Shown here: positions 23,001 to 29,828 of the stretch, one piece after another
Layout of the letters: each line of letters opens with the position of its first letter
How positions within the stretch are numbered: the first letter of the stretch is position 1
Assembly: GCA_964390805.1 (NCBI GenBank)
Contig: CAYMKL010000086.1
Location: 1-31,314, forward strand
DNA: 31,314 bases
Direction of reading: 5' to 3'
DNA from: CAYMKL01 sp964390805
GTDB lineage: Bacteria; Chloroflexota; Anaerolineae; VGOG01
The notes under the pieces: generated by a model
Database searches by the model: none
What the model saw: only the letters and a program-made list of their open reading frames with translations
What the model was told of the DNA's origin: nothing
Translations under genes and position numbers: made by a program

Positions 23001-23727
23001 GGAGATGGAGACCGACGACCATGTCTCCCGGCTGTCCGCCAGCGAGGAGCCGCCGCCCGGACTGGAAGAGGAGATCGGACAACTGAGGGCGCAGGTCAAG
23101 CAGATCGGGCCCGTCAACCCCAATGCTCCGGCGGAATACGAGGAGGCTATGGAGCGCTATAGATTCCTCACGGCTCAGGCCGGAGACCTGGAAGAGGCAG
23201 CCGGGGATCTGCGCCAGGTGATCGGGGAGCTGGACGAACTGATGAAGATGGATTTCAGGGAGACGTTTGAGGCCGTGCACAAGGAGTTCAAGGGGTATTT
23301 CACGTCATTGTTCAGCGGAGGTGCGGCTGAGCTTATCCTGACGGAGCCCAGCGATTTGATGGAGACGGGGGTTGACATCGTGGCGCGGCCGCCGGGGCGA
23401 CGGGAGCAAAGGCTGGCCCTGCTCTCAGGAGGGGAGAGGGCACTGACAGCAGTGGCCCTGATCTTCGCCATCCTGAAGATCAGCCCCACCCCCTTCTGCT
23501 TCCTGGACGAAGTGGACGCCACCCTGGACGAAACCAACGTCGGCCGCTTCCGGGAGGCGCTGCAAGAGCTATCGGAGCGCACCCAGTTCATCGTCATCAC
23601 CCACAACCGGGGAACCGTCGAGGCAGCCGACACCATCTACGGCGTATCCATGGGCGAGGACAGCATCTCCAGAGTCATCTCCCTGAAGTTGGGTGAGGAA
23701 GCGTCATTGCGAGGACCGGAGCGATGA
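20083..23727 (+). CDS. smc: Chromosome segregation ATPase SMC
   Basis: SMC dimers with ScpA and ScpB organise the chromosome by loop extrusion. I chose TTG 20083 (1214 residues): GGGAG lies seven bases before it and the product begins RLKRLELQGYKTF, the usual family start. The GTG at 20053 would add ten residues but sits at the predicted transcription start. Walker A GPNGSGKSN is at about 31-39. Long coiled coils span 160-500 and 685-1010. The hinge covers about 505-685. The signature LLSGGERALTAVAL is near 1115 and Walker B FCFLDEVDATLD near 1138. A C8/G8 palindrome adds a Pro/Gly/Arg-rich loop near residues 590-607 of the hinge. The last codons and the TGA are provided by a REP-like repeat. 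Confidence 0.96.
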   Translation: MRLKRLELQGYKTFAAKTEFAFEDGVTAIVGPNGSGKSNIADAVRWVLGERSYSALRAKRTEDMIFWGSERRSRQGMAQASITLDNSNGWLPMDYSEITISRRAYRSGENEYLLNGSRVRLKDITELLNKGGLGRRTYNVIGQGLVDTVLSLRPDERRAIFEDAAGISIHRAKRTETISKLEQTRDNILRVNDLINEIAPRLTRLEKQAERAQHYQELSQQLEDLLLIWYTHRWQRAQAALRQAEAQATERQELSREHEAELGELELRKVELRAQQGRLRQKLSDWHLMGADLQSQAEEKKRELAVSEERLRLLNQQSEDIAQEIASLEANRLAQLERVAEAQEELNRAEAQLQKRLIHLPEAQRQLQARKKERQAVQGKLTKVQDRAFQLATEAADRRNRLTQLSERREELGQEVEGHRKALAEHQAKMTSLREQIEALKDELEAIGAEADSLALRRQEIEQESQASRERQAQLQTALSKIRQEETGLQARYDLLERMRHEESGYSAGADTVLQAAGDGRLGGIVGPVARLIRVPAELETAIEAALGPHLHDIVVETLDDAGAAIQFLKQTRGGRATFLPLDRIMAAELPPLHPPPTGGERGRGEGIIGPAVDLVEFEQRLAKVGHYLLGSTIIVRDFETALRLLARNSPARPLQIAALTGEVIGSHGAITGGPTRGRGGGILAREREWRELPQHLAEFQELRSDLESKCQAEEANQRRLLAKLATLEKTAGEVKAREGTRLEELASQERQAELLDQEMGWRRAIENQLKAEISALDEKESLLTEELAGLKEEETRTQQQILALKAQLDALSVEELEDRLAELRTAIAVAEQAREDQSAVLQDLKAGLIRSDEQVSVKKEKEEQLTAEGRELIVRIEDLQLGSREQMHQVQVVAQLVEPAEAELAALENEQVELEKTEARLRPLLREYESLQGQAMLKVERRKDELTSLLHQIENDLGPSAVSEAALRTSPVEMETDDHVSRLSASEEPPPGLEEEIGQLRAQVKQIGPVNPNAPAEYEEAMERYRFLTAQAGDLEEAAGDLRQVIGELDELMKMDFRETFEAVHKEFKGYFTSLFSGGAAELILTEPSDLMETGVDIVARPPGRREQRLALLSGGERALTAVALIFAILKISPTPFCFLDEVDATLDETNVGRFREALQELSERTQFIVITHNRGTVEAADTIYGVSMGEDSISRVISLKLGEEASLRGPER
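21851..21893. repeat. C8-AAC-G8 palindrome inside the smc hinge
   Basis: Eight C (21865-21872), AAC, and eight G (21876-21883) form a perfect stem, flanked by another C run and GAGGGAGGGG. In frame it encodes PPLHPPPTGGERGRGE within the SMC hinge. The composition matches the intergenic GC-rich palindromes at 34-111 and 31036-31100. Homopolymer length should be checked against reads. Confidence 0.7.
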
Positions 23728-23778
23728 AGCAATCTCCACCGTTGACAGCAATTACGCCTTGGAGATTGCTTTGCTCCG
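23698..23778. repeat. REP-like palindrome at the smc-kinase convergence
   Basis: An 11-bp perfect stem (AGCAATCTCCA 23728-23738 with TGGAGATTGCT 23760-23770) is extended by CGGAGC/GCTCCG (23717-23722 with 23773-23778). The left part, starting with TCATTGCGAGGACCGGAGCG, resembles the widely dispersed bacterial TCATTGCGAG...GCAATCTCC repeat. It encodes the SMC tail and stop. It could end transcription from both sides. Confidence 0.75.
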
Positions 23779-23783
23779 CTACT

Positions 23784-23830
23784 AAGAAACTGTGTATGTT
23801 TCTTACATCCTGAGTGGCGGCCACCCGCCA
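23784..23830. other. Two further hairpins between convergent genes
   Basis: AAGAAAC/GTTTCTT (23784-23790 with 23798-23804, 7-base loop) and TGGCGG/CCGCCA (23815-23820 with 23825-23830) lie between the smc and kinase 3' ends. They lack T-tracts but are placed to act as a shared termination zone. Confidence 0.5.
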
Positions 23831-23856
23831 TGGATAAACTCGCAATGAATGACAAA

Positions 23857-24756
23857 TTATTTCCCCAACTCCTGCCCCGTCACCGGATCGAGCCTCAGCG
23901 AGCCAAAGCGAACGCTACTGACCCCTTCCAGGCTGGACAGGGGAGTGATGATAGCCAACTCCCGACTCTTTCTATCGTAGGCCCTGGCGACGCCCAGGGC
24001 TATGGCAAAGCCCTCATCGTCTTGAAAGGCCAGCAGCCTGCCTCCAGCCATCATCTCGACACCGAACACGACGACCTGTCTGAAGGGCACCGCCAGGGTC
24101 TGTGCCTTCCAGAAATAGCGCAGGAACTTCTTCTCTCTGTGGGTGATCCGTTTCGTCCTGGACTTCTCGTTCACGTACCCGGACACCGGCAGATCGTACA
24201 CCCGCACCCGTTTGTCCCATCGCCACGGCCAGAGGATGTGCTCCAGCTCCGGCCCCCTCGCCAGGCCCACCAACACCGAAGGTTCCAGAAGCTCGATCTT
24301 CCACTGCTTCAGCGCCCCGCCTCCCGCCTCGCGACTCACCAGCCCGGTGGTATCCACCACGATGGCCTCTGCGCCTAGTTCCTGAGCCTTTTCCTGGAGC
24401 TTGCGCGCCCCGATGACAGCGGGCAGCATGTGCCCTTTGGGGGACGTTGAACCCACGAAGTAGGAGTAGGTGCCCCCCTGAGGGGGAAACGCCGATGGCT
24501 CGCTGCCGGAGAGGGCCAGATTCAGAGTCGTGGGCAAGCCAAGAGTGCTCTGCCCCACGTCGCAATCCAGAAAAGCGACCCGACCCCTTCGACCTTGCTC
24601 AGGGCAGGTGTGACAGCGACAGAGTGCGAGGAATAGATAGCGGGCGAAGGTGGTCTTGCCGGTGTCCGACTCCCCGATCACTATGATAGTGCCTTCGAGA
24701 GATTCGGGGTTGATCCGTTCCCATTCACTGGGGAGACTGATGTCAGAGGGTTTCAT
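23857..24756 (-). CDS. Clp1/Grc3-like polynucleotide kinase P-loop protein
   Basis: This 299-residue protein matches the Clp1-type P-loop family, whose members phosphorylate 5'-hydroxyl RNA or DNA ends. The P-loop GESDTGKTT is at residues 28-36 and the family motif DCDVGQS at 64-70. I used ATG 24756. A longer in-frame start at 24924 would cover the divergent gene and is unlikely. The ribosome-binding site is weak. Two stretches look repeat-derived: residues about 47-59 (CHTCPEQGRRGR) just before the DxDxGQ motif, and about 85-95 (FPPQGG). It converges with smc. A role in RNA repair or processing is inferred from the family only. Confidence 0.8.
   Translation of the reverse strand: MKPSDISLPSEWERINPESLEGTIIVIGESDTGKTTFARYLFLALCRCHTCPEQGRRGRVAFLDCDVGQSTLGLPTTLNLALSGSEPSAFPPQGGTYSYFVGSTSPKGHMLPAVIGARKLQEKAQELGAEAIVVDTTGLVSREAGGGALKQWKIELLEPSVLVGLARGPELEHILWPWRWDKRVRVYDLPVSGYVNEKSRTKRITHREKKFLRYFWKAQTLAVPFRQVVVFGVEMMAGGRLLAFQDDEGFAIALGVARAYDRKSRELAIITPLSSLEGVSSVRFGSLRLDPVTGQELGK
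24471..24487. repeat. CCCCCCTGAGGGGG palindrome inside the kinase gene
   Basis: A C-run/G-run palindrome with a short TGA centre is translated in frame on the minus strand as FPPQGG. It belongs with the other GC-rich palindromes in the window. Confidence 0.6.
24582..24615. repeat. CCTTCGACCTTGCTCAGGG repeat inside the kinase gene
   Basis: This word resembles the dispersed bacterial CCCTTCGACAAGCTCAGGG repeat, which often enters coding regions. Read on the minus strand it gives CPEQGRRGR, placed between the P-loop helix and the DxDxGQ strand. The match to the known repeat is from memory. Confidence 0.55.
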
Positions 24757-24810
24757 CTTGACTGGCACAGATAGACGAAAGATAGTATAATTACCTGCGG
24801 AGGAAAACTG

Positions 24811-25011
24811 ATGAGACGTTCGCGAAGCAAAAGACAGCAGATTGTCTTCAGTGTACTGGGTTTGGTGGTAGTCGCAAGTATGATCCTGAGCCTGATCCTG
24901 ACAGTGATCCCCCAGCCACAGCAACCTACACCCACGCCCACTCCGCTCCCGAGGATAACGCTGATTCCAACGCCGACCCTGACCCCCACGACGACGCCTA
25001 GCAGCTCATAG
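24811..25011 (+). CDS. Small membrane-anchored Pro/Thr-rich protein
   Basis: This 66-residue protein has a basic N-terminus (MRRSRSKRQQ), one transmembrane helix (about residues 11-33) and a tail of TPTPTP-type repeats. Such Thr/Pro tails are typical of small Chloroflexota envelope proteins. GGAGG lies seven bases before the ATG and TATAAT (24786-24791) a short distance upstream, but no good -35 is seen. It is divergent from the kinase gene, 54 bases apart. The 105 bases after it, up to the convergent gene at 25117, hold no gene I can support. The function is unknown. Confidence 0.62.
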   Translation: MRRSRSKRQQIVFSVLGLVVVASMILSLILTVIPQPQQPTPTPTPLPRITLIPTPTLTPTTTPSSS

Positions 25012-25116
25012 CCAGCTTGTGGTTGTCGAATGGCGGCTTCAGCCTACCACGGCGACTGTGGTCGCAGCCACAACCGCTGCGTCTTGCTTTTGCAGGATGA
25101 TCAGACTGTATGGGGC

Positions 25117-25623
25117 CTACCTCAATCTCAGCTTGACGATCAACAAGACCCCAATCAATATGAGCATAAAAGGTATTATCCCCACAGCAGTCCATCCGAC
25201 CGGCGCCTCGATACCATCCGCCCTAAAGAAGACAAGAACTCCGAGACCCGCAGCCACCAGCCCCAGCACCATGGTTGCCAGTATTGCGTACTGAGCAGAG
25301 GGGCTGCCGTATCGCGTGCGGTAGGGATCAACCCCAGGCGGTAGAAGGGCGTCTCTGGTACGAGCGCTACGCTGGCGCTTGAAACGTACCCTTCTGTCAT
25401 CAAACTTCTCCAGCATTACCCAGCCGGCTCGGGCTTCTTCTTCGATCAGCTTTCGTAGAACCTCCGGTTTGCGAAAGGCACCAGACTCAGATCTGACGAT
25501 TTTGAACTCCCAGTCATTGCTCAGGTCGTCCTGTCTATACTTGGCCATGCCTTCCTCCTCCTCAGCGAGCATCATTCGCCGACGTTTTGCGGCAGCGGCA
25601 GCCGCAGCACCACCAAAAGCCAT
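25117..25623 (-). CDS. Two-helix membrane protein, last gene of the SPFH-kinase operon
   Basis: This 168-residue protein starts with an Ala-rich segment and a KRRR patch, then a soluble region (about 30-85) with WEFKIVRSESGAFRKP and RAGWVMLEKFDDRRVRFKR. Two hydrophobic helices follow (about 110-132 and 140-163), with a basic C-terminal end. The soluble part recalls small DUF4177-like domains, but I am not sure. AAGGAGGT lies seven bases before the ATG. It starts 17 bases after the response regulator stop, so it is almost certainly in the same operon. It may be an output or accessory component of the membrane-sensing module. Confidence 0.75.
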   Translation of the reverse strand: MAFGGAAAAAAAKRRRMMLAEEEEGMAKYRQDDLSNDWEFKIVRSESGAFRKPEVLRKLIEEEARAGWVMLEKFDDRRVRFKRQRSARTRDALLPPGVDPYRTRYGSPSAQYAILATMVLGLVAAGLGVLVFFRADGIEAPVGWTAVGIIPFMLILIGVLLIVKLRLR

Positions 25624-25640
25624 CTCAATACCTCCTTCTA

Positions 25641-26327
25641 CTACTTCATTAACCCCTCTCGCCAGGCGTAGATCGCCGCCTGAGTGCGGTCGGAGAGGTG
25701 CAACTTCCCCAGCAGGTTGCTGACGTGGGCCTTCACTGTGCGCTCGGTGATGACCAGTTCGGCGGCGATCTCGGCGTTGGTGAGGCCCTGGGCGATGAGC
25801 CGGAGCACCTCCATCTCGCGCGCCGTTAGCCCGGCGGTGGGGTCGCGACCCCGCGCAGGTGCGGTGACCTCGTCCATCAACCGTTGGGCGATGCGGGGGT
25901 GCAAGCTGGCTTCCCCCCGACCGGCAGCGTGAATGGCGTCCAGCACCATCTCCCCGTCGGCGTCCTTGAGCAGGTACGAGAGCGCGCCGGCCTTGATGGC
26001 GGAGAAGATCAGCTCGTCCTGGGCAAAGCTAGTTAGCACCACCACCTGGGTGTGCGGGCTTATCTGACGGATGAGGCGAGTGGCCTGCACACCCCCTTGA
26101 TCCACGGGCTCCGTCCCCGGCTGCAAGGGCAGCACCAGGTCCATCAGCACCACGTCGGGCACGTGCTCGGCCACCCCCTCTACAGCGCTCTGAGCATCGC
26201 CTGCCTCGCCCACGATGGCGATTTCCGGGTGGGTGCTCAGGAAGTAGCGCAGCCCCTTGCGCACCACATCGTGGTCATCCACTACGAAGACGGTGATCCG
26301 TTGGGTGTTGGAGTCTGTGTTTGACAT
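25641..26327 (-). CDS. NarL/LuxR-family response regulator
   Basis: This 228-residue regulator has an N-terminal receiver domain (Asp17, Asp18, phospho-acceptor Asp63, and Lys in YLLKDA) and a C-terminal LuxR-type HTH (LTAREMEVLRLIAQGLTNAEIA, TVKAHVSNLLGKLHL). The segment after Asp63 (LVLPLQPGTEPVDQGG) is about seven residues longer than usual, so the beta3-alpha3 loop is extended. I chose ATG 26327. A TTG at 26345 would add six residues. It is the natural partner of the histidine kinase encoded two genes upstream. An 80-base repeat region separates it from the SPFH gene. Confidence 0.93.
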   Translation of the reverse strand: MSNTDSNTQRITVFVVDDHDVVRKGLRYFLSTHPEIAIVGEAGDAQSAVEGVAEHVPDVVLMDLVLPLQPGTEPVDQGGVQATRLIRQISPHTQVVVLTSFAQDELIFSAIKAGALSYLLKDADGEMVLDAIHAAGRGEASLHPRIAQRLMDEVTAPARGRDPTAGLTAREMEVLRLIAQGLTNAEIAAELVITERTVKAHVSNLLGKLHLSDRTQAAIYAWREGLMK

Positions 26328-26343
26328 CGGTCTGCCTTTGCTC

Positions 26344-26423
26344 AACGTGAAACGAGGCGTAATGCGTAAAACGTAAAACGTGTGGACAACCCGGTTGCGT
26401 TTTACGCTTCACGTTTCACGCTT
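26344..26423. repeat. Inverted-repeat array between SPFH and response regulator
   Basis: The left half holds AACGTGAAACG and two copies of GTAAAACG. The right half holds CGTTTTACGC and CGTTTCACGC. GCGTAAAACG (26364-26373) pairs perfectly with CGTTTTACGC (26397-26406), and GTGAAACG pairs with CGTTTCAC. The transcript would form a long stem inside the operon and could reduce response-regulator expression relative to upstream genes. Confidence 0.65.
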
Positions 26424-27246
26424 ACTCAGACTGACTCACCGAGACCGGCAGGCTGCCCAACAAGAGGGTCGGGCTGATGCCTTCCTCGGTGATGACGATT
26501 TTGGCATTGTCGCGCAGGGCCGTCTCGGTCATCTCCATCTGCTTCAACGCCTGGGCGTTACCCCGGAAATACTGATCGGCGGATTCGTTAACCAAGCGGA
26601 TGGCCTCGGCCTTGCCCTCGGCAACTTTGATGGCCGCCTCCCGCTCGCCCTCGGCGCGCTGGATGATGGCCAGCTTTTGCTGCTCGGCGGCCTCGAACTC
26701 GCCGGTGGCCAGCAGACGCATGGATCGCCGCTCTTGCTCGGCCGTCTTCTGCTTGTGCATGGCCCGCTTGATGTCGTCGGGCGGGTCAATGAGCATGATC
26801 TCCACCTTGCTCACCAACAGCCCCCATTCCTCAGCGAAGGCGTTGAGAACGGCCTGCAAGTTGTGGGCGATCCTTTCGCGCGCCACCAGGCTCTCGTCCA
26901 GCGTCAGATCGCCGAACTCCTGGCGCAGGTTGGTCATGGCCAGTCGTATCACCGCCTGCTTCCAATCGTCAATGTTGTAGAAGGTCTTTTTGATGGACTC
27001 CTCGTCGGAAGCGGGGCGCACCCACATGACGCCATCTACCATGATCTCGACGTTGTCTTTGGTAATGACCGCCTGGGGGGGGATGTCCATGGTGTGCTCG
27101 CGGATATCGCGGACACGGGTGAGGTGGACGATTGGCACCTGAAACCCCAATCCGGGGAGAACAAGCCCGGTATACTTGCCCAGGGTTTCCTTGATGCCCC
27201 GCTCATGAGGCTTCAGCGTGTAAATGGGTCCTCTAATGTGTCTCAT
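26422..27246 (-). CDS. SPFH/band-7 (stomatin-like) protein without membrane hairpin
   Basis: This 274-residue protein has the SPFH domain of stomatins and prohibitins (about 5-190), including the segments GLGFQVPIVH, VEIMVDGVMWV and ERIAHNLQAVLNAFAEEWGLLV. A coiled coil rich in Glu and Ala (about 160-230) and a short tail follow. The usual N-terminal membrane hairpin is absent: the sequence begins directly with IRGPIYTLKPHERGI. The ATG has AAGGAG about eight bases upstream, so the start is sound. SPFH proteins form large membrane-bound rings or microdomains. Membrane attachment here may be peripheral or depend on the operon's PH-domain and two-helix proteins. Confidence 0.9.
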   Translation of the reverse strand: MRHIRGPIYTLKPHERGIKETLGKYTGLVLPGLGFQVPIVHLTRVRDIREHTMDIPPQAVITKDNVEIMVDGVMWVRPASDEESIKKTFYNIDDWKQAVIRLAMTNLRQEFGDLTLDESLVARERIAHNLQAVLNAFAEEWGLLVSKVEIMLIDPPDDIKRAMHKQKTAEQERRSMRLLATGEFEAAEQQKLAIIQRAEGEREAAIKVAEGKAEAIRLVNESADQYFRGNAQALKQMEMTETALRDNAKIVITEEGISPTLLLGSLPVSVSQSE

Positions 27247-27273
27247 GGCTCTCTCCTTTCTAGTTTATGTGAA

Positions 27274-27474
27274 CTATCGCCTTCGATACCAAACTGTGAC
27301 TGAGGACACGTACTCGTCCCCCGACTCGGTAATGTTGATGACGTCTTCTTCATTGATCCTGCTGTTGGCGATAAACTCTTCGGCCTGTTGTCTGAGCTTC
27401 TCCCGCTTTTCTAACGCTGTTCGTCCAGCAAAGTTCAAAAGGTGGGTACTGGAAAAGGTCTTATGAGCTACCAT
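27274..27474 (-). CDS. Conserved-looking small protein, 66 aa
   Basis: This short ORF overlaps the end of the histidine kinase gene by 14 bases and has GGAGG seven bases before ATG 27474. It has a basic helical N-terminal half (AGRTALEKREKLRQQAEEFIA) and a beta-like C-terminal half (NEEDVINITESGDEYVSSVTVWYRR). I do not recognise it. Its good ribosome-binding site, tight overlap and place inside the operon support it as a real gene. It could be a small partner of the kinase or SPFH protein. Confidence 0.7.
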   Translation of the reverse strand: MVAHKTFSSTHLLNFAGRTALEKREKLRQQAEEFIANSRINEEDVINITESGDEYVSSVTVWYRRR

Positions 27475-29173
27475 TTTCTCCCTCCTGTTTTTCAACCGCT
27501 TTCACCGGGGTCCCGCTCGAAGCCACCTCGTCCACGATACGCATGGTCACCATCACCAGCAGAGGCAGCGGCAGCGCACGACGCATCTCAATCTGGGGCG
27601 AGCCGCCGTCCTCAACGAAGAGTAACTCGTCGCCGACCTCGTCCACGAGAACGCAGCGGCCCGGCTGGCCCTTGACGTAGGACAGACGATAGCCTCGCCC
27701 GTCGTAGACGATCTCGCTCCAGGTGTTCAGCAGTCGGCCCTGATACTGCATGGCTGCCAGGGGTTGCCCGTTGCGAGTCAGCACCATCCTGCCGCTCAGG
27801 CCACGGATGCGGCGTAGCGCCCACGATGCGCCGCCAGACTCCCACTCGTATCCCGACCTGCTGTGTTCCACCTGGACCAACGGCGTGCGATGCTGGCCCA
27901 ACTGGAAGACATAGTCTCTCTTGAGGCCCAGGAAGCCGGCATCCCTCCTGACCATCAGCGATTCCTCGTCAGGCTCCACCAGCGGCCGCCGCAGGCGCAC
28001 CTGGTCGGCGGGGAGCCAGGGCCAGGTTTGCCCCACCGGGATGACCAGCCTCTGACCCAGCCAGGCCCAGTTCTCAATCGTCGGACTGGGGCGCTTCCTG
28101 TCCACGCCGGTGATCTCCCCAAAATCCATCGTACCCAAAGGGTGGGGCAGTGCGACTTCGGCCAGCACCGTGGCGCCGCTGCCGGTTTGACTGACGACGG
28201 TCAGCGCCCCACCGACGGTCATCATGCGCTCCTGCATGTTCGCCAGTCCCAGCCCACGACGGGGCTGGCTGGTGTCGAACCCGACGCCGTTGTCGCGGAT
28301 GGTCAGCGCCACGTGCTCAGGAATGCAGCGCAGGTGCACGTCCACCCGGGTCGCCCTGGCATGTCGGGCCACGTTGTGCAGGGCCTCCTGCGCCACGCGG
28401 TAGAGGGCCTCGGACACGGATGGAGGCAAGAGCGCGTCGTTGCCCTGCACTTCCAGGTAGATCAGGATGTGCTCCCGCGCACCGAAGAGCAGGGTGAAAT
28501 CGTTGAGCGCGTCCGCCAGCCCCTGCTCCTGGAGTGAACCGGGGCGCAAGTCCTTGATCAGACGGGTCATTTCGTGCTGGGCGGCCTGGGCCGTGGTCTC
28601 CACCTCACGTACCATCTCGTCGAGTTCGGACGGCACATCCGGCAGCGTGTCGAAACGGGCGCGGATGGCGCTGGCCGTCATCGCCAGGCTGAAGAGGTGC
28701 TGCTTGACGCTGTCGTGCAGCTCGCGGGCCAGGCGATTGCGTTCTTCGACCACCGCCAGGGCGCGCACCTGATCGGTGAGGCGAGTGTTGCGCTCCCGCA
28801 GCTCGTCCAGGTCTTGCTCGTCTTGTTCGAGGTGCTCGGCCAGGAGGTCGAGCTGCCTGGCCAGCAGGCCCAGGTCATCGCTGACGGGGTCGGCGATGCG
28901 CAGCGAGAGATTGCCGCGCAGCCAGCCCTGAGTGATTTCGAGGGCGTGCCCCACGCGATGGACGATAGGACGGCTGGCCCATGCGCCCAGCAGCGATCCT
29001 GCCAGCGCAGCGACAACGGCAGTTAGCGCAACGCAGCTTCCCTCGCCAGGCTGGGCAGCGGTCAGGGTCAAGACAATCCATTCAGCGATGAGGACTGACG
29101 CCAGGGTCACTGCCACGTGGGCCAGGATTAGCTTGTGTCTTAGGCTCATACTTAGACGGGAATTGCTCCGCAT
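27461..29173 (-). CDS. NarL-type sensor histidine kinase with extra C-terminal domain
   Basis: This 570-residue kinase has two transmembrane helices (about 13-38 and 46-65), a HAMP-like linker (about 68-120) and a HisKA_3 dimerisation domain with His153 in ELHDSVKQHLFSL. The ATPase domain has Asn267 in QEALHNVARHA, DNGVGFD at 294-300 and GLGLANMQERM. The kinase core ends near residue 345. Residues about 350-570 form a further domain of short beta-rich segments (LVLTRNGQPLAAMQYQGRLL, GYRLSYVKGQPGRCVLVDE) ending in a hydrophobic stretch (ALPLPLLVMVTMRIV). This resembles LURP-one/tubby-like membrane-associated barrels, by inference only. The ATG overlaps the PH-domain stop (TGATG), so the two genes are coupled. 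Confidence 0.92.
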   Translation of the reverse strand: MRSNSRLSMSLRHKLILAHVAVTLASVLIAEWIVLTLTAAQPGEGSCVALTAVVAALAGSLLGAWASRPIVHRVGHALEITQGWLRGNLSLRIADPVSDDLGLLARQLDLLAEHLEQDEQDLDELRERNTRLTDQVRALAVVEERNRLARELHDSVKQHLFSLAMTASAIRARFDTLPDVPSELDEMVREVETTAQAAQHEMTRLIKDLRPGSLQEQGLADALNDFTLLFGAREHILIYLEVQGNDALLPPSVSEALYRVAQEALHNVARHARATRVDVHLRCIPEHVALTIRDNGVGFDTSQPRRGLGLANMQERMMTVGGALTVVSQTGSGATVLAEVALPHPLGTMDFGEITGVDRKRPSPTIENWAWLGQRLVIPVGQTWPWLPADQVRLRRPLVEPDEESLMVRRDAGFLGLKRDYVFQLGQHRTPLVQVEHSRSGYEWESGGASWALRRIRGLSGRMVLTRNGQPLAAMQYQGRLLNTWSEIVYDGRGYRLSYVKGQPGRCVLVDEVGDELLFVEDGGSPQIEMRRALPLPLLVMVTMRIVDEVASSGTPVKAVEKQEGENGSS

Positions 29174-29802
29174 CAGAGGCTCCTGGGGTGCTCATCTTTC
29201 TCCAGCGATTGCCGAATGGCTCGCACTTCAGCCAAAATCGCGCTCAAGGCGTCGGCCGAAACCACAGCCGGTGCGCCCTCCACTTCGGCGGCCGTCGGGG
29301 CCATACCCCCCCGGAAACGCCGCAGCTCCGTGACCACCATTTCGTAGACCTCTTGAACATTGGGCAGGCCCACCAGCCTCTCTTCGGCGCCGGTTTGGCC
29401 GCTCATCCCGGCCGTCTGGATGTTCAGCGTGCCCAGGCCAAAGAGCCAGCGATCAAGAATGTCCCGTTTGACGGTGAGGTTGGTCACGGTGCGATAGGGC
29501 ACGTGCTTGACCGATTTAGTCAAGATGCCCACATGCACGATCACCTCGTCGTCCTGAATCTCGTAGCTCAGGCTGCGATAGTAGGGTCCGGTCAGGAGCA
29601 TGGCCGGCGCCCACCAAACGGCGTCAACGATGGCGGTGACGATGACGACAATCCAGAAACCACTTGCGCCTATCTTCCGGTCAAAGCTCATCAGCCAGCC
29701 GAGCAAAATGCCGCCGGCCAGGATCAACAAGGCCACAAGTGTGATATTCAGGCGTAACTTGCTCAGGTACTTGGAATTGGGTTTGAAGGTTTTGGTTTGC
29801 AT
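29173..29802 (-). CDS. Bacterial PH-domain membrane protein (bPH2/YdbS type)
   Basis: This 209-residue protein has two transmembrane helices (about 18-39 and 49-72) followed by a bacterial PH domain (YRSLSYEIQDDEVIVHVGILTK, then HVPYRTVTNLTVKRDILDRWLFGLGTLNIQT). The C-terminal tail is hydrophilic. bPH2 proteins of the YdbS group lie in the membrane and are thought to bind lipids or proteins. GGAGG is about nine bases before the ATG and its stop overlaps the kinase start. It is the first gene of the operon, directly behind the promoter at 29829-29857. Confidence 0.9.
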   Translation of the reverse strand: MQTKTFKPNSKYLSKLRLNITLVALLILAGGILLGWLMSFDRKIGASGFWIVVIVTAIVDAVWWAPAMLLTGPYYRSLSYEIQDDEVIVHVGILTKSVKHVPYRTVTNLTVKRDILDRWLFGLGTLNIQTAGMSGQTGAEERLVGLPNVQEVYEMVVTELRRFRGGMAPTAAEVEGAPAVVSADALSAILAEVRAIRQSLEKDEHPRSL

Positions 29803-29828
29803 TTTTTGTGCCCTCCTCTCTCACTCAC

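Noticed and set aside
24757..24924. Longer N-terminus of the kinase from 24924
   Set aside because: It would overlap the divergent small membrane protein and its ribosome-binding site, and the residues resemble no kinase N-terminus.
25012..25116. Extra coding sequence after the Pro/Thr-rich protein
   Set aside because: A Thr-rich frame is open for a short way in another phase, but it has no start signal and overlaps the convergent gene.
26380..27303. Plus-strand open frame over the SPFH gene
   Set aside because: It is antisense to a clear SPFH domain and begins in repeat sequence.
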